A stretch of DNA of 64,000 bases, taken from positions 2,356,001 through 2,420,000 of the forward strand of contig NZ_CP016948.1 of assembly GCF_001642805.2 (NCBI RefSeq), in the 5' to 3' direction. Within the stretch, counting starts at the first letter, position 1, and every line of letters begins with the position of its first letter. Below are positions 16,778-25,294 of this stretch, piece by piece. The DNA is from Serratia surfactantfaciens. Lineage in GTDB: Bacteria > Pseudomonadota > Gammaproteobacteria > Enterobacterales > Enterobacteriaceae. The translations under genes and the position numbers were made by a program. The notes beneath the pieces were generated by a model, which was given only the letters and a program-made list of their open reading frames with translations, did no database searches and was not told where the DNA came from.

Positions 16778-17881
16778 ATGAAGTCGCAACACGATCCTGG
16801 CCGATCCACCAAATCTCGCCACACCGAATACTCGCTGATCTTCCCCATCGCCGCACTGGTGGTGTTGAATCTGTGGAGCAGCACCACTAACTTTCCGCTG
16901 ATCGTCGGCATCAATATTCTCGCGCTGGTGGGGATCCTCAGCAGCGCCTTCAGCGTTGTGCGCCACGCCGACGTGCTCGCCCACCGTTTGGGCGAACCCT
17001 ACGGTTCGCTGATCCTCAGCCTGTCGGTAGTGATCCTCGAGGTCAGCCTGATTTCGGCGCTGATGGCCACCGGCGACGCCGCGCCGGCGCTGATGCGCGA
17101 CACGCTGTACTCCATCATCATGATCGTCTCCGCCGGCCTGGTCGGTTTCGCACTGTTGCTCGGCGGGCGCAAGTTCGCCACTCAGTACGTCAACCTGGGC
17201 GGCATCAAACAGTACCTGATGGCGATTTTCCCGCTGGCGGTGATCGTGCTGGTATTCCCGAGCGCGCTGCCGGGCGGCAACTTCAGCACCGGGCAAGCGC
17301 TGTTGGTGGCGCTGATCTCCGCCGCCATGTATGGCGTATTCCTGGTGATCCAGACCAAAACCCACCAGAGCCTGTTCGTGTATGAACATGAAGATGATGA
17401 TGGCGACCCGCATCACGGCAAACCTTCTTCGCACAGCAGCGCCTGGCATGCCGCCTGGCTTATCGTGCACCTGATCGCGGTTATCGCCGTCACCAAATTC
17501 AACGCCAACCCGCTGGAAGGCCTGTTGACCAAGGTGAATGCGCCGGCGCAGTTCACCGGTTTCCTGGTGGCGCTGTTGATCCTGTCGCCTGAAGGGCTGG
17601 GTGCGCTGCGCGCCGTGCTGAACAACCAGGTGCAGCGCGCCATGAACCTGTTCTTCGGTTCGGTACTGGCGACCATCTCCCTGACGGTGCCGGCGGTGAC
17701 CATCATCGCCACCCTGACCGGGCAGACGCTGATCTTCGGCCTGCAAACGCCGCATATCGTGGTGATGCTGACGGTGCTGCTGCTGTGCCAGCTGTCGTTC
17801 TCGACCGGCCGCACCAACGTGCTGAACGGCACCGCCCACCTGGCTCTGTTCGCCGCCTACATGATGACTATCTTCGCCTGA
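16778..17881 (+). CDS. chaA: Calcium/sodium/potassium-proton antiporter ChaA
   Basis: ChaA exports Ca2+, Na+ and K+ in exchange for protons, mainly at alkaline pH. The 367-residue protein has about 11 membrane segments in two inverted halves typical of the CaCA superfamily; acidic helix motifs SVVILEVSLISAL (first half) and LLILSPEGLGALRAVLNN (second half) are the ion-binding alpha repeats. A His/Asp-rich cytoplasmic loop (YEHEDDDGDPHHGK) lies between the halves. ATG 16778 follows AAAAGGAG with 10-base spacing and gives the E. coli length; an in-frame ATG at 16598 would add 60 non-homologous residues. Confidence 0.95.
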   Translation: MKSQHDPGRSTKSRHTEYSLIFPIAALVVLNLWSSTTNFPLIVGINILALVGILSSAFSVVRHADVLAHRLGEPYGSLILSLSVVILEVSLISALMATGDAAPALMRDTLYSIIMIVSAGLVGFALLLGGRKFATQYVNLGGIKQYLMAIFPLAVIVLVFPSALPGGNFSTGQALLVALISAAMYGVFLVIQTKTHQSLFVYEHEDDDGDPHHGKPSSHSSAWHAAWLIVHLIAVIAVTKFNANPLEGLLTKVNAPAQFTGFLVALLILSPEGLGALRAVLNNQVQRAMNLFFGSVLATISLTVPAVTIIATLTGQTLIFGLQTPHIVVMLTVLLLCQLSFSTGRTNVLNGTAHLALFAAYMMTIFA

Positions 17882-17883
17882 TC

Positions 17884-17910
17884 AAAAAGGGGCGCACTCT
17901 GTGCGCCCCT
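17884..17910 (-). terminator. Terminator in the chaA-lpxO convergent gap, strongest for lpxO
   Basis: Stem AGGGGCGCA / TGTGCGCCCCT at about 17888-17910 sits between the two convergent stop codons. On the minus strand it is followed by TTTTTGAT; on the plus strand no T-run follows. Confidence 0.75.
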
Positions 17911-17917
17911 GTCTGCG

Positions 17918-18820
17918 TTATACCGAGAAGAATATCGCCGCGGCGATCCCCCCGAACAAAATCCACTTGATGATGTAATAACCGGTGCGGTTCCAGGCCT
18001 TCAGGCGTTTCCCCACCCGGCGTATCGCATAGATGTATTTGAACATCTTGTTGACACCGCCGGTGCGATCGCCCTCTTCGTTCGGCGCAGTGGCGGCGCT
18101 CATCAGATTGCGCCCCAGCCAATGGTTCACCGCCTGCGTCCAGCGGTAGCGCATCGGCCGTTCGATGTCGCAGAACAAGATCAGGCGATTCTGCCCGCTC
18201 TGGTTTTCCGCGTAGTGCAGATAGGTTTCATCGAACATCACCCCTTCACCGTCGCGCCAGCTGTAGCGCTCGCCGTCCACTTCAATGAAGCAACGGTCAT
18301 CGTTAGGGGTAATCAGCCCCAGGTGATAACGCAGCGAACCGGCGTAAGGATCGCGGTGACGCGGCAAACGGCTGCCGTCCGGCAGTTCGGCGAACATCGC
18401 CGCCTTGACCGAAGGCAGGCTGCGCAGCAGCTCAGTGGTCTGCGGGCACAGGGTCATGGCGGAAGGATGGCTGTCTTCATACCATTTCAGATAAAAGCGC
18501 TTCCAACCGGTCTTGAAGAACGAGTTGAAACCGGCGTCGTTGAATTGATCGGACGCTTTGATCTGCTGGATCTCCATCAGCTTCTGTCCTTCGTCGCGGA
18601 TGGTTTCCCAATTCTCCCGCAGTACCGCCAGCTCAGGGAACTGCTCCGGCTTCAGGTACGGCGTAGTCGGCACGCGAGAAAACAGATACATGAAGACGTT
18701 CAGCGGTGCGGTAAAGGTGGAATGGTCAGACAGCTGCCGCCATACGTTGTAGCGCACTCGTCCGCGGTAATGCACATAGACGACGCATAAAATAAGCAAA
18801 ATCAGAATGATATATTTCAT
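17918..18820 (-). CDS. lpxO: Lipid A 2-hydroxylase LpxO
   Basis: A Fe(II)/2-oxoglutarate-dependent dioxygenase that 2-hydroxylates the secondary acyl chain of lipid A at the cytoplasmic face of the inner membrane. The 300-residue protein has an N-terminal membrane helix (residues 1-20), the aspartyl/asparaginyl-hydroxylase-like core with the metal ligands in LPRHRDPYAGSLRYHLGL and the second histidine in FDETYLHYAENQSGQNRL, and a C-terminal hydrophobic tail (TGYYIIKWILFGGIAAAIFF). ATG 18820 begins the first helix; the frame extends nine codons further without purpose. Monocistronic. Confidence 0.93.
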   Translation of the reverse strand: MKYIILILLILCVVYVHYRGRVRYNVWRQLSDHSTFTAPLNVFMYLFSRVPTTPYLKPEQFPELAVLRENWETIRDEGQKLMEIQQIKASDQFNDAGFNSFFKTGWKRFYLKWYEDSHPSAMTLCPQTTELLRSLPSVKAAMFAELPDGSRLPRHRDPYAGSLRYHLGLITPNDDRCFIEVDGERYSWRDGEGVMFDETYLHYAENQSGQNRLILFCDIERPMRYRWTQAVNHWLGRNLMSAATAPNEEGDRTGGVNKMFKYIYAIRRVGKRLKAWNRTGYYIIKWILFGGIAAAIFFSV

Positions 18821-19013
18821 GTTTGAATCGCAGCAAAGAACCCACACTCAATGCGCCGCGCGGCGCACACCCCAGATAGTGTCCTTTTGGCGGCACACGC
18901 AAACTGCGCGCCAATCTGGAACCCATTAATCATTAACGCTAACTCAACGAAAATCTATACAAATAACCACAATAATTTACACAAAGGTTAAACGAGAGCG
19001 GAAATTGCGGAGA

Positions 19014-19038
19014 TAAAAAAGGCCGCCGAAGCGGCCTT
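19014..19038 (-). terminator. Rho-independent terminator of phoH
   Basis: Stem AAGGCCGC / GCGGCCTT with CGAA loop (19019-19038), 17 bases after the phoH stop. The minus strand continues with TTTTTTATC. Confidence 0.88.
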
Positions 19039-19054
19039 TCCATTAGCGGATAGG

Positions 19055-19843
19055 TTAACTGTAAGCGTTGAGCGTGCGCTGGCACAAAGCGGAGCGCACG
19101 CAGTCCTGTTTCTCAAAGCGGATAACGCCGATCATCTCGTCCTCTTCGAAGCGCTCCAGCGCGTCGCTGAGGCCGGATTTTACGCCGCGTGGCAAGTCGC
19201 ACTGGGTCACGTCGCCGTTAACGATAACCGTCACGTTTTCGCCCAGGCGGGTCAGGAACATTTTCATCTGGCTGGCGGTCACGTTCTGGGCTTCATCCAG
19301 GATAACGACCGCATTTTCGAAGGTGCGTCCGCGCATATAAGCGAACGGTGCAATCTCTACCTTGCCGATTTCCGGCCGCAGGCAGTACTGCATAAAGGAA
19401 GAGCCCAAACGGCGCACCAGAATGTCATACACCGGGCGGAAATAAGGGGCGAATTTCTCGGAGATATCCCCCGGCAGGAAACCGAGGTCTTCATCCGCCT
19501 GCAAAACAGGACGGGTAACGATAATCCGATCCACCTCTTTATGGATCAGCGCCTCCGCCGCCTTGGCGGCGCTGATAAATGTTTTGCCGCAGCCGGCTTC
19601 GCCGGTGGCGAAGATCAGCTGCTTATTTTCTATGGCTGATAAGTAATGACCCTGAGCTTCGGTTCTAGCCTCGATGGGTGAGCTATCGCGCTTGTCTCGC
19701 GCCATGCCGATAGACTCGACTCCCCCCATTTGCACCAGCGAGGTCACAGACTCTTCTTCCAGCTGGCGATGACTACGAGCGTCACGACGAATAACGCGTT
19801 TCGCTTCACGACGTGCTTTGATCACTGCTTTCTGTCTACCCAT
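19055..19843 (-). CDS. phoH: PhoH family P-loop ATPase
   Basis: A cytoplasmic ATPase of the PhoH family, phosphate-starvation-induced in E. coli; exact role unclear, with RNA-related activity proposed for relatives. The 262-residue protein has a basic N-terminus, Walker A FATGEAGCGKT (about 78-88), the RPVLQADEDLGFLPGD segment, Walker B AVVILDEAQN and the GDVTQCDLPRG motif. At 262 residues it lacks about 90 N-terminal residues given for E. coli PhoH, which fits the shorter form in many enterics. Synteny efeU-efeO-efeB-phoH is as in E. coli. Confidence 0.93.
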   Translation of the reverse strand: MGRQKAVIKARREAKRVIRRDARSHRQLEEESVTSLVQMGGVESIGMARDKRDSSPIEARTEAQGHYLSAIENKQLIFATGEAGCGKTFISAAKAAEALIHKEVDRIIVTRPVLQADEDLGFLPGDISEKFAPYFRPVYDILVRRLGSSFMQYCLRPEIGKVEIAPFAYMRGRTFENAVVILDEAQNVTASQMKMFLTRLGENVTVIVNGDVTQCDLPRGVKSGLSDALERFEEDEMIGVIRFEKQDCVRSALCQRTLNAYS

Positions 19844-20559
19844 AGTGGCACCTTACAGTTTGTTTCACCTACCGCAACGGCCAGGCCGCGCGATTATGTT
19901 TCACACACGTATTAGGTTTTGGCCTCCTCCGAGCCAATAAGAGCCAAGGGACAAAGTGAATCGACGGCAATGCTTCGGCGCCGTATCTTCACGGGACAAC
20001 GCGGACTGCATCAATAAACGTGGAGTAAAAAACGATGAGATTCGGTAGCGATAAGGGTGCGGAGTTGCCGGTAAAAGAGAGTCGGAGAGAGAACCCTCGT
20101 AACAACGAGAAATCAGGGGAGATGTGTTATTTTTTCTTTCCAGCCCAACCAAGGACTTTACCATTAGCGATCCCCGCAGTGATATTTACAGCTTCAAGCT
20201 GTGCACCGTGTGAAAACTACCGCCAGATGATTACAGTATAATGACATTCAATCCCACAGCGTTACTAAAATGTAAAAAAATTTAATATCTTTTGTTTTCA
20301 GTTAACGCAAAAACACTATATCACGCCTAAGACGTCATTCCATAGAAAATTATAATTAATAAATATCAATGAATTACAATTTAAAACCACGAATGACACT
20401 TTGGTTTCCCGATTAAATTTTGCGCAATCAAAAACAGCGCAACTGCGGTTTTTTTAATCTGCCGGCACAGCATTGAATTGCGTTTCATCGTTCATTGCCC
20501 CCACAACGGGAAAGACAAACGTAAAGCGAGGCGGAAGATCCCGCCCCGCCATTCCGTCT
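19844..20559. other. 716-base gap between efeB and phoH (phoH leader/promoter region)
   Basis: No convincing gene. Both flanking genes read on the minus strand, so this holds the efeB terminator and the phoH promoter. Bases 20230-20460 are very AT-rich. Around 20096-20125 there is a small hairpin (CTCGT-AACA-ACGAG inside CCCT/AGGGG arms). The AT-rich part ends with a GCG-rich stem-like stretch and seven T at 20456 on the plus strand. Short frames here have no recognisable product. Confidence 0.5.
20529..20546 (-). terminator. Weak terminator-like hairpin after efeB
   Basis: Stem GGCGG / CCGCC with a six-base loop, 14 bases after the efeB stop. On the minus strand it is followed by TCGCTTTACG, only a short T-run. 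Confidence 0.4.
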
Positions 20560-21858
20560 TCAGGCCTTGAGCAAGCCGCTGGCCAGATAGTCGCCGCCCT
20601 CTTTCACGCCCGGCAATACGAAGAAATACCCGCCGCCGATCGGCTTGATGTATTCCTCCAGCGCTTCGCCGTTCAGTCTTTTTTGCACCGTCAGAAACCC
20701 TTTTTCCAGATCGGCCTGATAGCAGACGAACAGCAGCCCCATTTCCAGCTGGCCGGCATTGGATACGCCAAGGGAATAGCTGTAGCCACGCCGCAACATC
20801 AGATTGCTTTGGCTTTCCGGCGTGCGCGGATTAGCCAATCGGATATGCGCATCCATCGGGATCACCTTGCCGTCGGGATCGCTCGCATAGTTCGGCTCAT
20901 CATGTTCATGCTTCATGCCGAGCGGCGCGCCGCTGTGCTTTTCACGGCCGAAAATGGTTTCCTGCTCCTGCAACGGCGTGCGGTCCCAAAACTCAACGCG
21001 GAAACGAATAATGCGCGCGGCCTGATAGCTACCGCCCGCCGTCCACGCCGGCTCGCCGGCGTTGTCACCGACCCATACCACCTTATCCATCAGCGGCTTG
21101 TCGTCGGTTTTCGGGTTAGCGGTGCCGTCTTTGAAGCCCAACAGGTTAATCGGCGTCTCTTTGCCTTTGCTGCGCGCCGCATGCGCGGAGATAAACCCTT
21201 CCCGTTTCCAGCGCACGCTGAGCAGATCCGGCGAATGCTTGATGATGTCGCGCAGTGCGTGAATCACCGTTTCATTGGTGTTGGCGCAGATCTGCAGCAG
21301 CAGATCGCCATGGCACAGCCCGGCGTCCAACGCATCGTTGGGGAAGCGTGTCATCTTCTGCAACCGCAGCGGCTTGTGCGCCTGCAGGCCAAAGCGCTCG
21401 TCGAACAGCGAGGCGCCGACCGAGACGGTGACGGTCAGATTGTCCGGGTAAATCTCCGGCCCCATGATGCCGGAATCGAGCGGCGGTAGCTTGGCATCCA
21501 CCTCCGGCGCCTTGCCGCCGTGGGTCAGGAAAGCGATGCGATCGGTCAGCAGCCTAAACAGACGCTCCAGATCCGCTTTGCTGGTCGCCAGCACGTCGAA
21601 CGCCACCAGCATCATCGCCGCCTGTTGCGGGGTCAGCACCCCGGCCTGATGGCGGCCATAAAACGGCTGTTTCTGCCAGCGCTCATCCTGCGGCGCTGCC
21701 AACGGCTCCGCCGCTTTGTCCGCCGCCTGCACCAGGCGGCTGCCGCCCAGCGCCAGCGCGCTCAGCCCCAGTCCCTGCAGCAAACGGCGGCGTGAAGGGG
21801 ATGCAGCCCCCTGAGAGTGCGGATGAGGCCCGTTATTCGGGCCTGCCTTGTTGCTCAT
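20560..21858 (-). CDS. efeB: Tat-exported DyP-type heme peroxidase EfeB
   Basis: EfeB is the periplasmic heme peroxidase of the EfeUOB iron import system; it oxidises ferrous iron and has been linked to heme-iron recovery. The 432-residue protein has a twin-arginine leader ([18 protein letters not shown], from about residue 22), the DyP hallmark [11 protein letters not shown] with the catalytic Asp, and a C-terminal half with RRGYSYSLG and [20 protein letters not shown] segments. It is the third gene of the operon, 11 bases after efeO. Confidence 0.95.
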   Translation of the reverse strand: MSNKAGPNNGPHPHSQGAASPSRRRLLQGLGLSALALGGSRLVQAADKAAEPLAAPQDERWQKQPFYGRHQAGVLTPQQAAMMLVAFDVLATSKADLERLFRLLTDRIAFLTHGGKAPEVDAKLPPLDSGIMGPEIYPDNLTVTVSVGASLFDERFGLQAHKPLRLQKMTRFPNDALDAGLCHGDLLLQICANTNETVIHALRDIIKHSPDLLSVRWKREGFISAHAARSKGKETPINLLGFKDGTANPKTDDKPLMDKVVWVGDNAGEPAWTAGGSYQAARIIRFRVEFWDRTPLQEQETIFGREKHSGAPLGMKHEHDEPNYASDPDGKVIPMDAHIRLANPRTPESQSNLMLRRGYSYSLGVSNAGQLEMGLLFVCYQADLEKGFLTVQKRLNGEALEEYIKPIGGGYFFVLPGVKEGGDYLASGLLKA

Positions 21859-21869
21859 AACCGTATGCC

Positions 21870-23006
21870 TCAGTCCAGACCCAATACGCCACGCAGTTGG
21901 GAAAGATCTTCCGCCAGGGTGGTGATCGGCCCTTTCAGCGCATTGCGATCGGCATCGGTCAGCTTCTCGTAGGACTCATACCCCTCTTTGGTTTGGTACT
22001 TCGCCAAAATGGTGTCGACGGTTTTGAAGTTGGCGTCGATCTTGTCCAGCAGCGGCTTGTTGGCTTTGATCAACAGCGGGCGCAGCAGGTTAACTATCTT
22101 CTGCGCGCCGTCGACGTTAGCCTGGAAATCCCACAAATCGGTGCGGCTGTAACGGTCTTCTTCACCGCTGATCTTGCTGGCCGCCACTTCTTCGATCAGC
22201 CCGGCCGCGCCGCCCACCACCTTGCTCGGCGGGAAGGTCAGTTCACTCACGCGTTTTTGCAGCTCAACGGTGTCGTGATACAGGCGATCGGCATATTTAC
22301 CCATGTCTTTGGTGGAGTTATCAGCAAACAGCGCCTTCTCCAGACGGTGGAAGCCGGTGAAGTTAGGGTCCGCCGATTTCTTCTCGTAGTCGTCTTCACG
22401 GGCGTCGATACTGCCGTCCAGATCGGAGAACAGTTCGGCGATCGGTTCGATGCGCTCATAGTGTTGGCGGGTAGGCGCATACAGCTTGCGCGCTTGCTCC
22501 ACATTGCCGGCCTTCACCGCATCGGTGAACAGCTTGGTCTGTTTCACCAGCCCATCGACCTCTTTGGTGACGTAGACCTTGTATTCGGCGATCGGGCCGA
22601 CCAGGTCCAGCGCGCTCGGCTTGCCGTCGGTGGCGCCGCCGGCCGCTGCGGTGACGGTCAGTTTGCCTTTCGGATTGCTCAGCAGCCCGCAGGTCATGTC
22701 ATATTCGCCCGCCTCGAGCGTGGCGGTCATTTTCTGGGTGAAGCCCGGCGCGATGTTCTCGCGCTCTTCCACCACCATCACCCCTTTCAGGATTTCCCAT
22801 TCGACGTTTTTCTGGCTGGTGTTGTGCACCACAAACTGCGTCTTGCCGGCCGGCACGGTCAGCTGCATCGGCTCACACTGTTTGTCGTTGACCGTGACCT
22901 TGACCTGCGGCACATCCGCCGCCAATGCGTCGATGCTCAGCGCAAACGCCGGGATAGCCAGTAATGCTGCGTGCAACGCCTTGCGGCGAAATAACGGAGT
23001 AGACAT
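21870..23006 (-). CDS. efeO: Periplasmic iron uptake protein EfeO
   Basis: EfeO binds iron in the periplasm and hands it to EfeU. The 378-residue protein has a signal peptide ([18 protein letters not shown]), an N-terminal cupredoxin-like domain ([21 protein letters not shown], ending near residue 120) and a C-terminal peptidase-M75-like helical domain with the HxxE-type metal motif in [11 protein letters not shown] conserved [17 protein letters not shown] stretch precedes it. It lies 20 bases after efeU. Confidence 0.95.
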   Translation of the reverse strand: MSTPLFRRKALHAALLAIPAFALSIDALAADVPQVKVTVNDKQCEPMQLTVPAGKTQFVVHNTSQKNVEWEILKGVMVVEERENIAPGFTQKMTATLEAGEYDMTCGLLSNPKGKLTVTAAAGGATDGKPSALDLVGPIAEYKVYVTKEVDGLVKQTKLFTDAVKAGNVEQARKLYAPTRQHYERIEPIAELFSDLDGSIDAREDDYEKKSADPNFTGFHRLEKALFADNSTKDMGKYADRLYHDTVELQKRVSELTFPPSKVVGGAAGLIEEVAASKISGEEDRYSRTDLWDFQANVDGAQKIVNLLRPLLIKANKPLLDKIDANFKTVDTILAKYQTKEGYESYEKLTDADRNALKGPITTLAEDLSQLRGVLGLD

Positions 23007-23026
23007 ACGAGATTCCCTATTAAATA

Positions 23027-23872
23027 TTAATGATTGATTTTACGTTGCGCCGGGGCCGCTGCCGGCTCCGCGCGCTGCGGCAGGAAGAAGAAAATCAGCG
23101 CCGGGATCAGATACAGGAAGTAGACCGCCACTTCGCTGACCGTCGGCGCTTCCTGATAACCGAGAATGCCTTCCAGCAGGGTGCCGAACAGCGAATGGGT
23201 CGACAGGGTGCTGCTGAAGTCGAAGGCGATATCCTGGAAGTGGTTCCACAGGCCGGCTTCGTGGAATGCGCGGATCGCCCCGGCGGCCAGGCCGGCGGCG
23301 ACGAACAGAATGAACAGGCTGGTCCATTTGAAGAATTTGGCCAGGTGCAGCTTCACCCCGCCCCAGTAAATCATCATGCCCAGCACGATGGCGGCCACCA
23401 GGCCGAGCACCGCGCCGATCGGCGCTGCGGCGCCCACGTCTTGCTGAAACGCCGCCAGCAGGAAGAACACCGACTCCAGCCCTTCGCGCGCGACGGCGAA
23501 GAACACCATCGCCACCAGCGCCCAACCCTGCCCTTTGCCGGCGTTGAGCGCCTGATCGATCGCCCCTTCCAGATGCACCTTGACCGACTTGGAGACTTTA
23601 CGCATCCAGAACACCATGTAGGTGAGGATCACCACCGCCACCACCGCAACGATACCTTCGAACAGCTCCTGCTGTTTCTGCGGGAACTCGCCGGTGGTCT
23701 CATTGATGAAGATGCCGAGCGCCAGACACAGCGCGGCTGCGACTATCACGCCGATCCACACCGCGCCGAGCCATTGGCTGCGCTGCGTGCGCTTCAGGTA
23801 GCTGGCGATCAGGCTGACGATCAACGCCGCCTCCAGCCCCTCGCGGAACATGATAAGAAAGGGAACAAACAT
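23027..23872 (-). CDS. efeU: Iron permease EfeU (FTR1/OFeT family), intact
   Basis: EfeU is the inner-membrane iron permease of the operon. The 281-residue protein has about seven helices and both REXXE iron motifs: FREGLEAAL in helix 1 and [10 protein letters not shown] in helix 4. In E. coli K-12 this gene is broken by a frameshift; here the frame is uninterrupted. It is first in the operon, with a Fur-like box about 90 bases upstream. Confidence 0.95.
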   Translation of the reverse strand: MFVPFLIMFREGLEAALIVSLIASYLKRTQRSQWLGAVWIGVIVAAALCLALGIFINETTGEFPQKQQELFEGIVAVVAVVILTYMVFWMRKVSKSVKVHLEGAIDQALNAGKGQGWALVAMVFFAVAREGLESVFFLLAAFQQDVGAAAPIGAVLGLVAAIVLGMMIYWGGVKLHLAKFFKWTSLFILFVAAGLAAGAIRAFHEAGLWNHFQDIAFDFSSTLSTHSLFGTLLEGILGYQEAPTVSEVAVYFLYLIPALIFFFLPQRAEPAAAPAQRKINH

Positions 23873-24273
23873 AAATAATCACCCCTGAAAAGAGCGCGGC
23901 GGCAGAAACGGTGGCTGCGAAACAAGCCGCGCGGCTATGTAAAGAAACGTAAAACTCAACGAGAGTGATTATCATTCGGCCAAGGATAAATACAAGAGGC
24001 GCGAGGGTGATTTTTTCTAATCAAATGTCGCCAGGTGTTACCGCTGGGTGGTGCGGAGCGCTCATGAAGTGCCATGATATACTGCAAAGAGCAGAAGTAT
24101 GCCGTTCTGACGCCATAAACAGCGAGGAGATATCGACGCCGTTTGCTTTACGGACAGACCAGAAACGGTAGGATGGCAGCATCCATCACGATCCGTAGAA
24201 GTATGATTTAATCCTGCCGTCAGAGCCTGATTAACCGGTAAGGCGAGCCCGTAGCAAGTTAAATGGAGTAAAA
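23873..24273. other. Divergent region between efeU and the orphan glycosyltransferase
   Basis: About 400 bases with the efeU promoter (Fur-like box at 23961-23979) on the left and the glycosyltransferase promoter on the right. No gene recognised. Base composition drifts from GC-rich to AT-rich towards the glycosyltransferase. Confidence 0.5.
23961..23979 (-). promoter_or_regulatory. Fur-box-like operator upstream of efeUOB
   Basis: The 19 bases match the palindromic Fur consensus at 13 positions (core GTGATTATCATT). It lies 89-107 bases before the efeU start. E. coli efeU is Fur-repressed, so iron control is expected. Confidence 0.65.
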
Positions 24274-25236
24274 ATGAAGATATCCGCCATCGTTCCGGCA
24301 TTTAACACGGAAAACTACATTAGTGAGTGCGTTGAATCTTTATTAAAGAACGATCAGGATAATATTGAAATCATTCTGGTCAACGATGGTTCAACCGACA
24401 AAACGGGCACGATCCTGAGTAGCTTCGTTGCACCTTGCATTAAAGTGATCCATACCGAAAACAAAGGGCAATCGTCTGCCAGAAACACGGGGCTCGCCGC
24501 CTCATCAGGCGACTATGTGATCTTTGTGGATAGCGATGACAAACTCGCGGAAAATGCACTGGATCGATTAGCTGGCATGCTAAAAGAAACCCAGGCGGAC
24601 GTGGTCTTTTTTGAGTCTTCCGTGTTCTTCGACGATGAAAGTCTGGCTGAGCGATTCAACCCTAAGTATGAAAGAAATGGTTCATTAAGTAACATCACTT
24701 GCCCAGGAACGGATTTTTTTCAGAAAGCAATCAATGTCGGTAACTATATCGTCAGCCCTTGCTTGTATATATCCAGTAGAAAAGCTTTAAAAAACATCCA
24801 GTTCAAAAACGGCATCGTACACGAAGACAACATATTCACTACGCGTCTTCTGCTTGAGAATGATATTACCGTTCATTGTGTCAATGAAAAATTTTATTTA
24901 CGTCGAGTGCGTCATGGTTCCGTGATGACGCAAAAGAAAGGCGATGAACATGTAAACGGCTACTATAGCTGTATTACCGAGCTGATTAATTATCCCCCAA
25001 CCAATGCCGGCCGGGTACAGGCCGAGTACAATAAGTTTATTTGCCATATGGTCGATTGCTTCAAGTACACCAATGGCGACATCATTGCCGATTTGAAAGG
25101 TGAACTTGCCAAGAAAAACGACATAGTTTCAGGCAAGTTAGCGGGGTTGGAGCGAGAAATCACTGAGCTGCGCAACTCCACATCGTGGAAAATAACCTCG
25201 CCATTAAGACGCATGGTGACTTTATTGAAAAGATAA
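24274..25236 (+). CDS. Orphan family 2 glycosyltransferase
   Basis: A 320-residue GT-A enzyme. The N-terminus ISAIVPAFNTENYISECVESLL with LVNDGSTDKTG is the GT2 nucleotide-binding region, GQSSARNTGL and VIFVDSDDKL carry the DXD-type metal motif (near residue 88), and HEDNIFTTRLL holds the likely catalytic ED. The tail ends in a coiled-coil-like ELRNSTSWKITSPLRRM, common in capsule and O-antigen glycosyltransferases. GGAG five bases before ATG 24274 supports the start. It stands alone between efeU and putP, where E. coli has nothing, and is clearly more AT-rich than its neighbours, which suggests transfer. Sugar donor and acceptor are unknown. Confidence 0.82.
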   Translation: MKISAIVPAFNTENYISECVESLLKNDQDNIEIILVNDGSTDKTGTILSSFVAPCIKVIHTENKGQSSARNTGLAASSGDYVIFVDSDDKLAENALDRLAGMLKETQADVVFFESSVFFDDESLAERFNPKYERNGSLSNITCPGTDFFQKAINVGNYIVSPCLYISSRKALKNIQFKNGIVHEDNIFTTRLLLENDITVHCVNEKFYLRRVRHGSVMTQKKGDEHVNGYYSCITELINYPPTNAGRVQAEYNKFICHMVDCFKYTNGDIIADLKGELAKKNDIVSGKLAGLEREITELRNSTSWKITSPLRRMVTLLKR

Positions 25237-25249
25237 CCCTATAACTTTA

Positions 25250-25280
25250 TCAAAAGAAGGGGCGCCATTGGCGCCCTTCG
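25250..25280. terminator. Bidirectional terminator between glycosyltransferase and putP
   Basis: Stem AAGGGGCGCC-ATT-GGCGCCCTT at about 25257-25279 lies between convergent stop codons. T-rich tails follow on both strands (TTCGTTATTTG plus, TTCTTTTGAT minus). Confidence 0.7.
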
Positions 25281-25294
25281 TTATTTGACGGCAG

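Noticed and set aside
16748..17839. A 363-codon frame antisense to chaA
   Set aside because: Low-complexity Gln/Arg/His-rich translation typical of the reverse of GC-rich membrane-protein genes.
20035..20241. 68-codon frame in the gap upstream of phoH
   Set aside because: No ribosome-binding site, no recognisable product, in a promoter/leader region.
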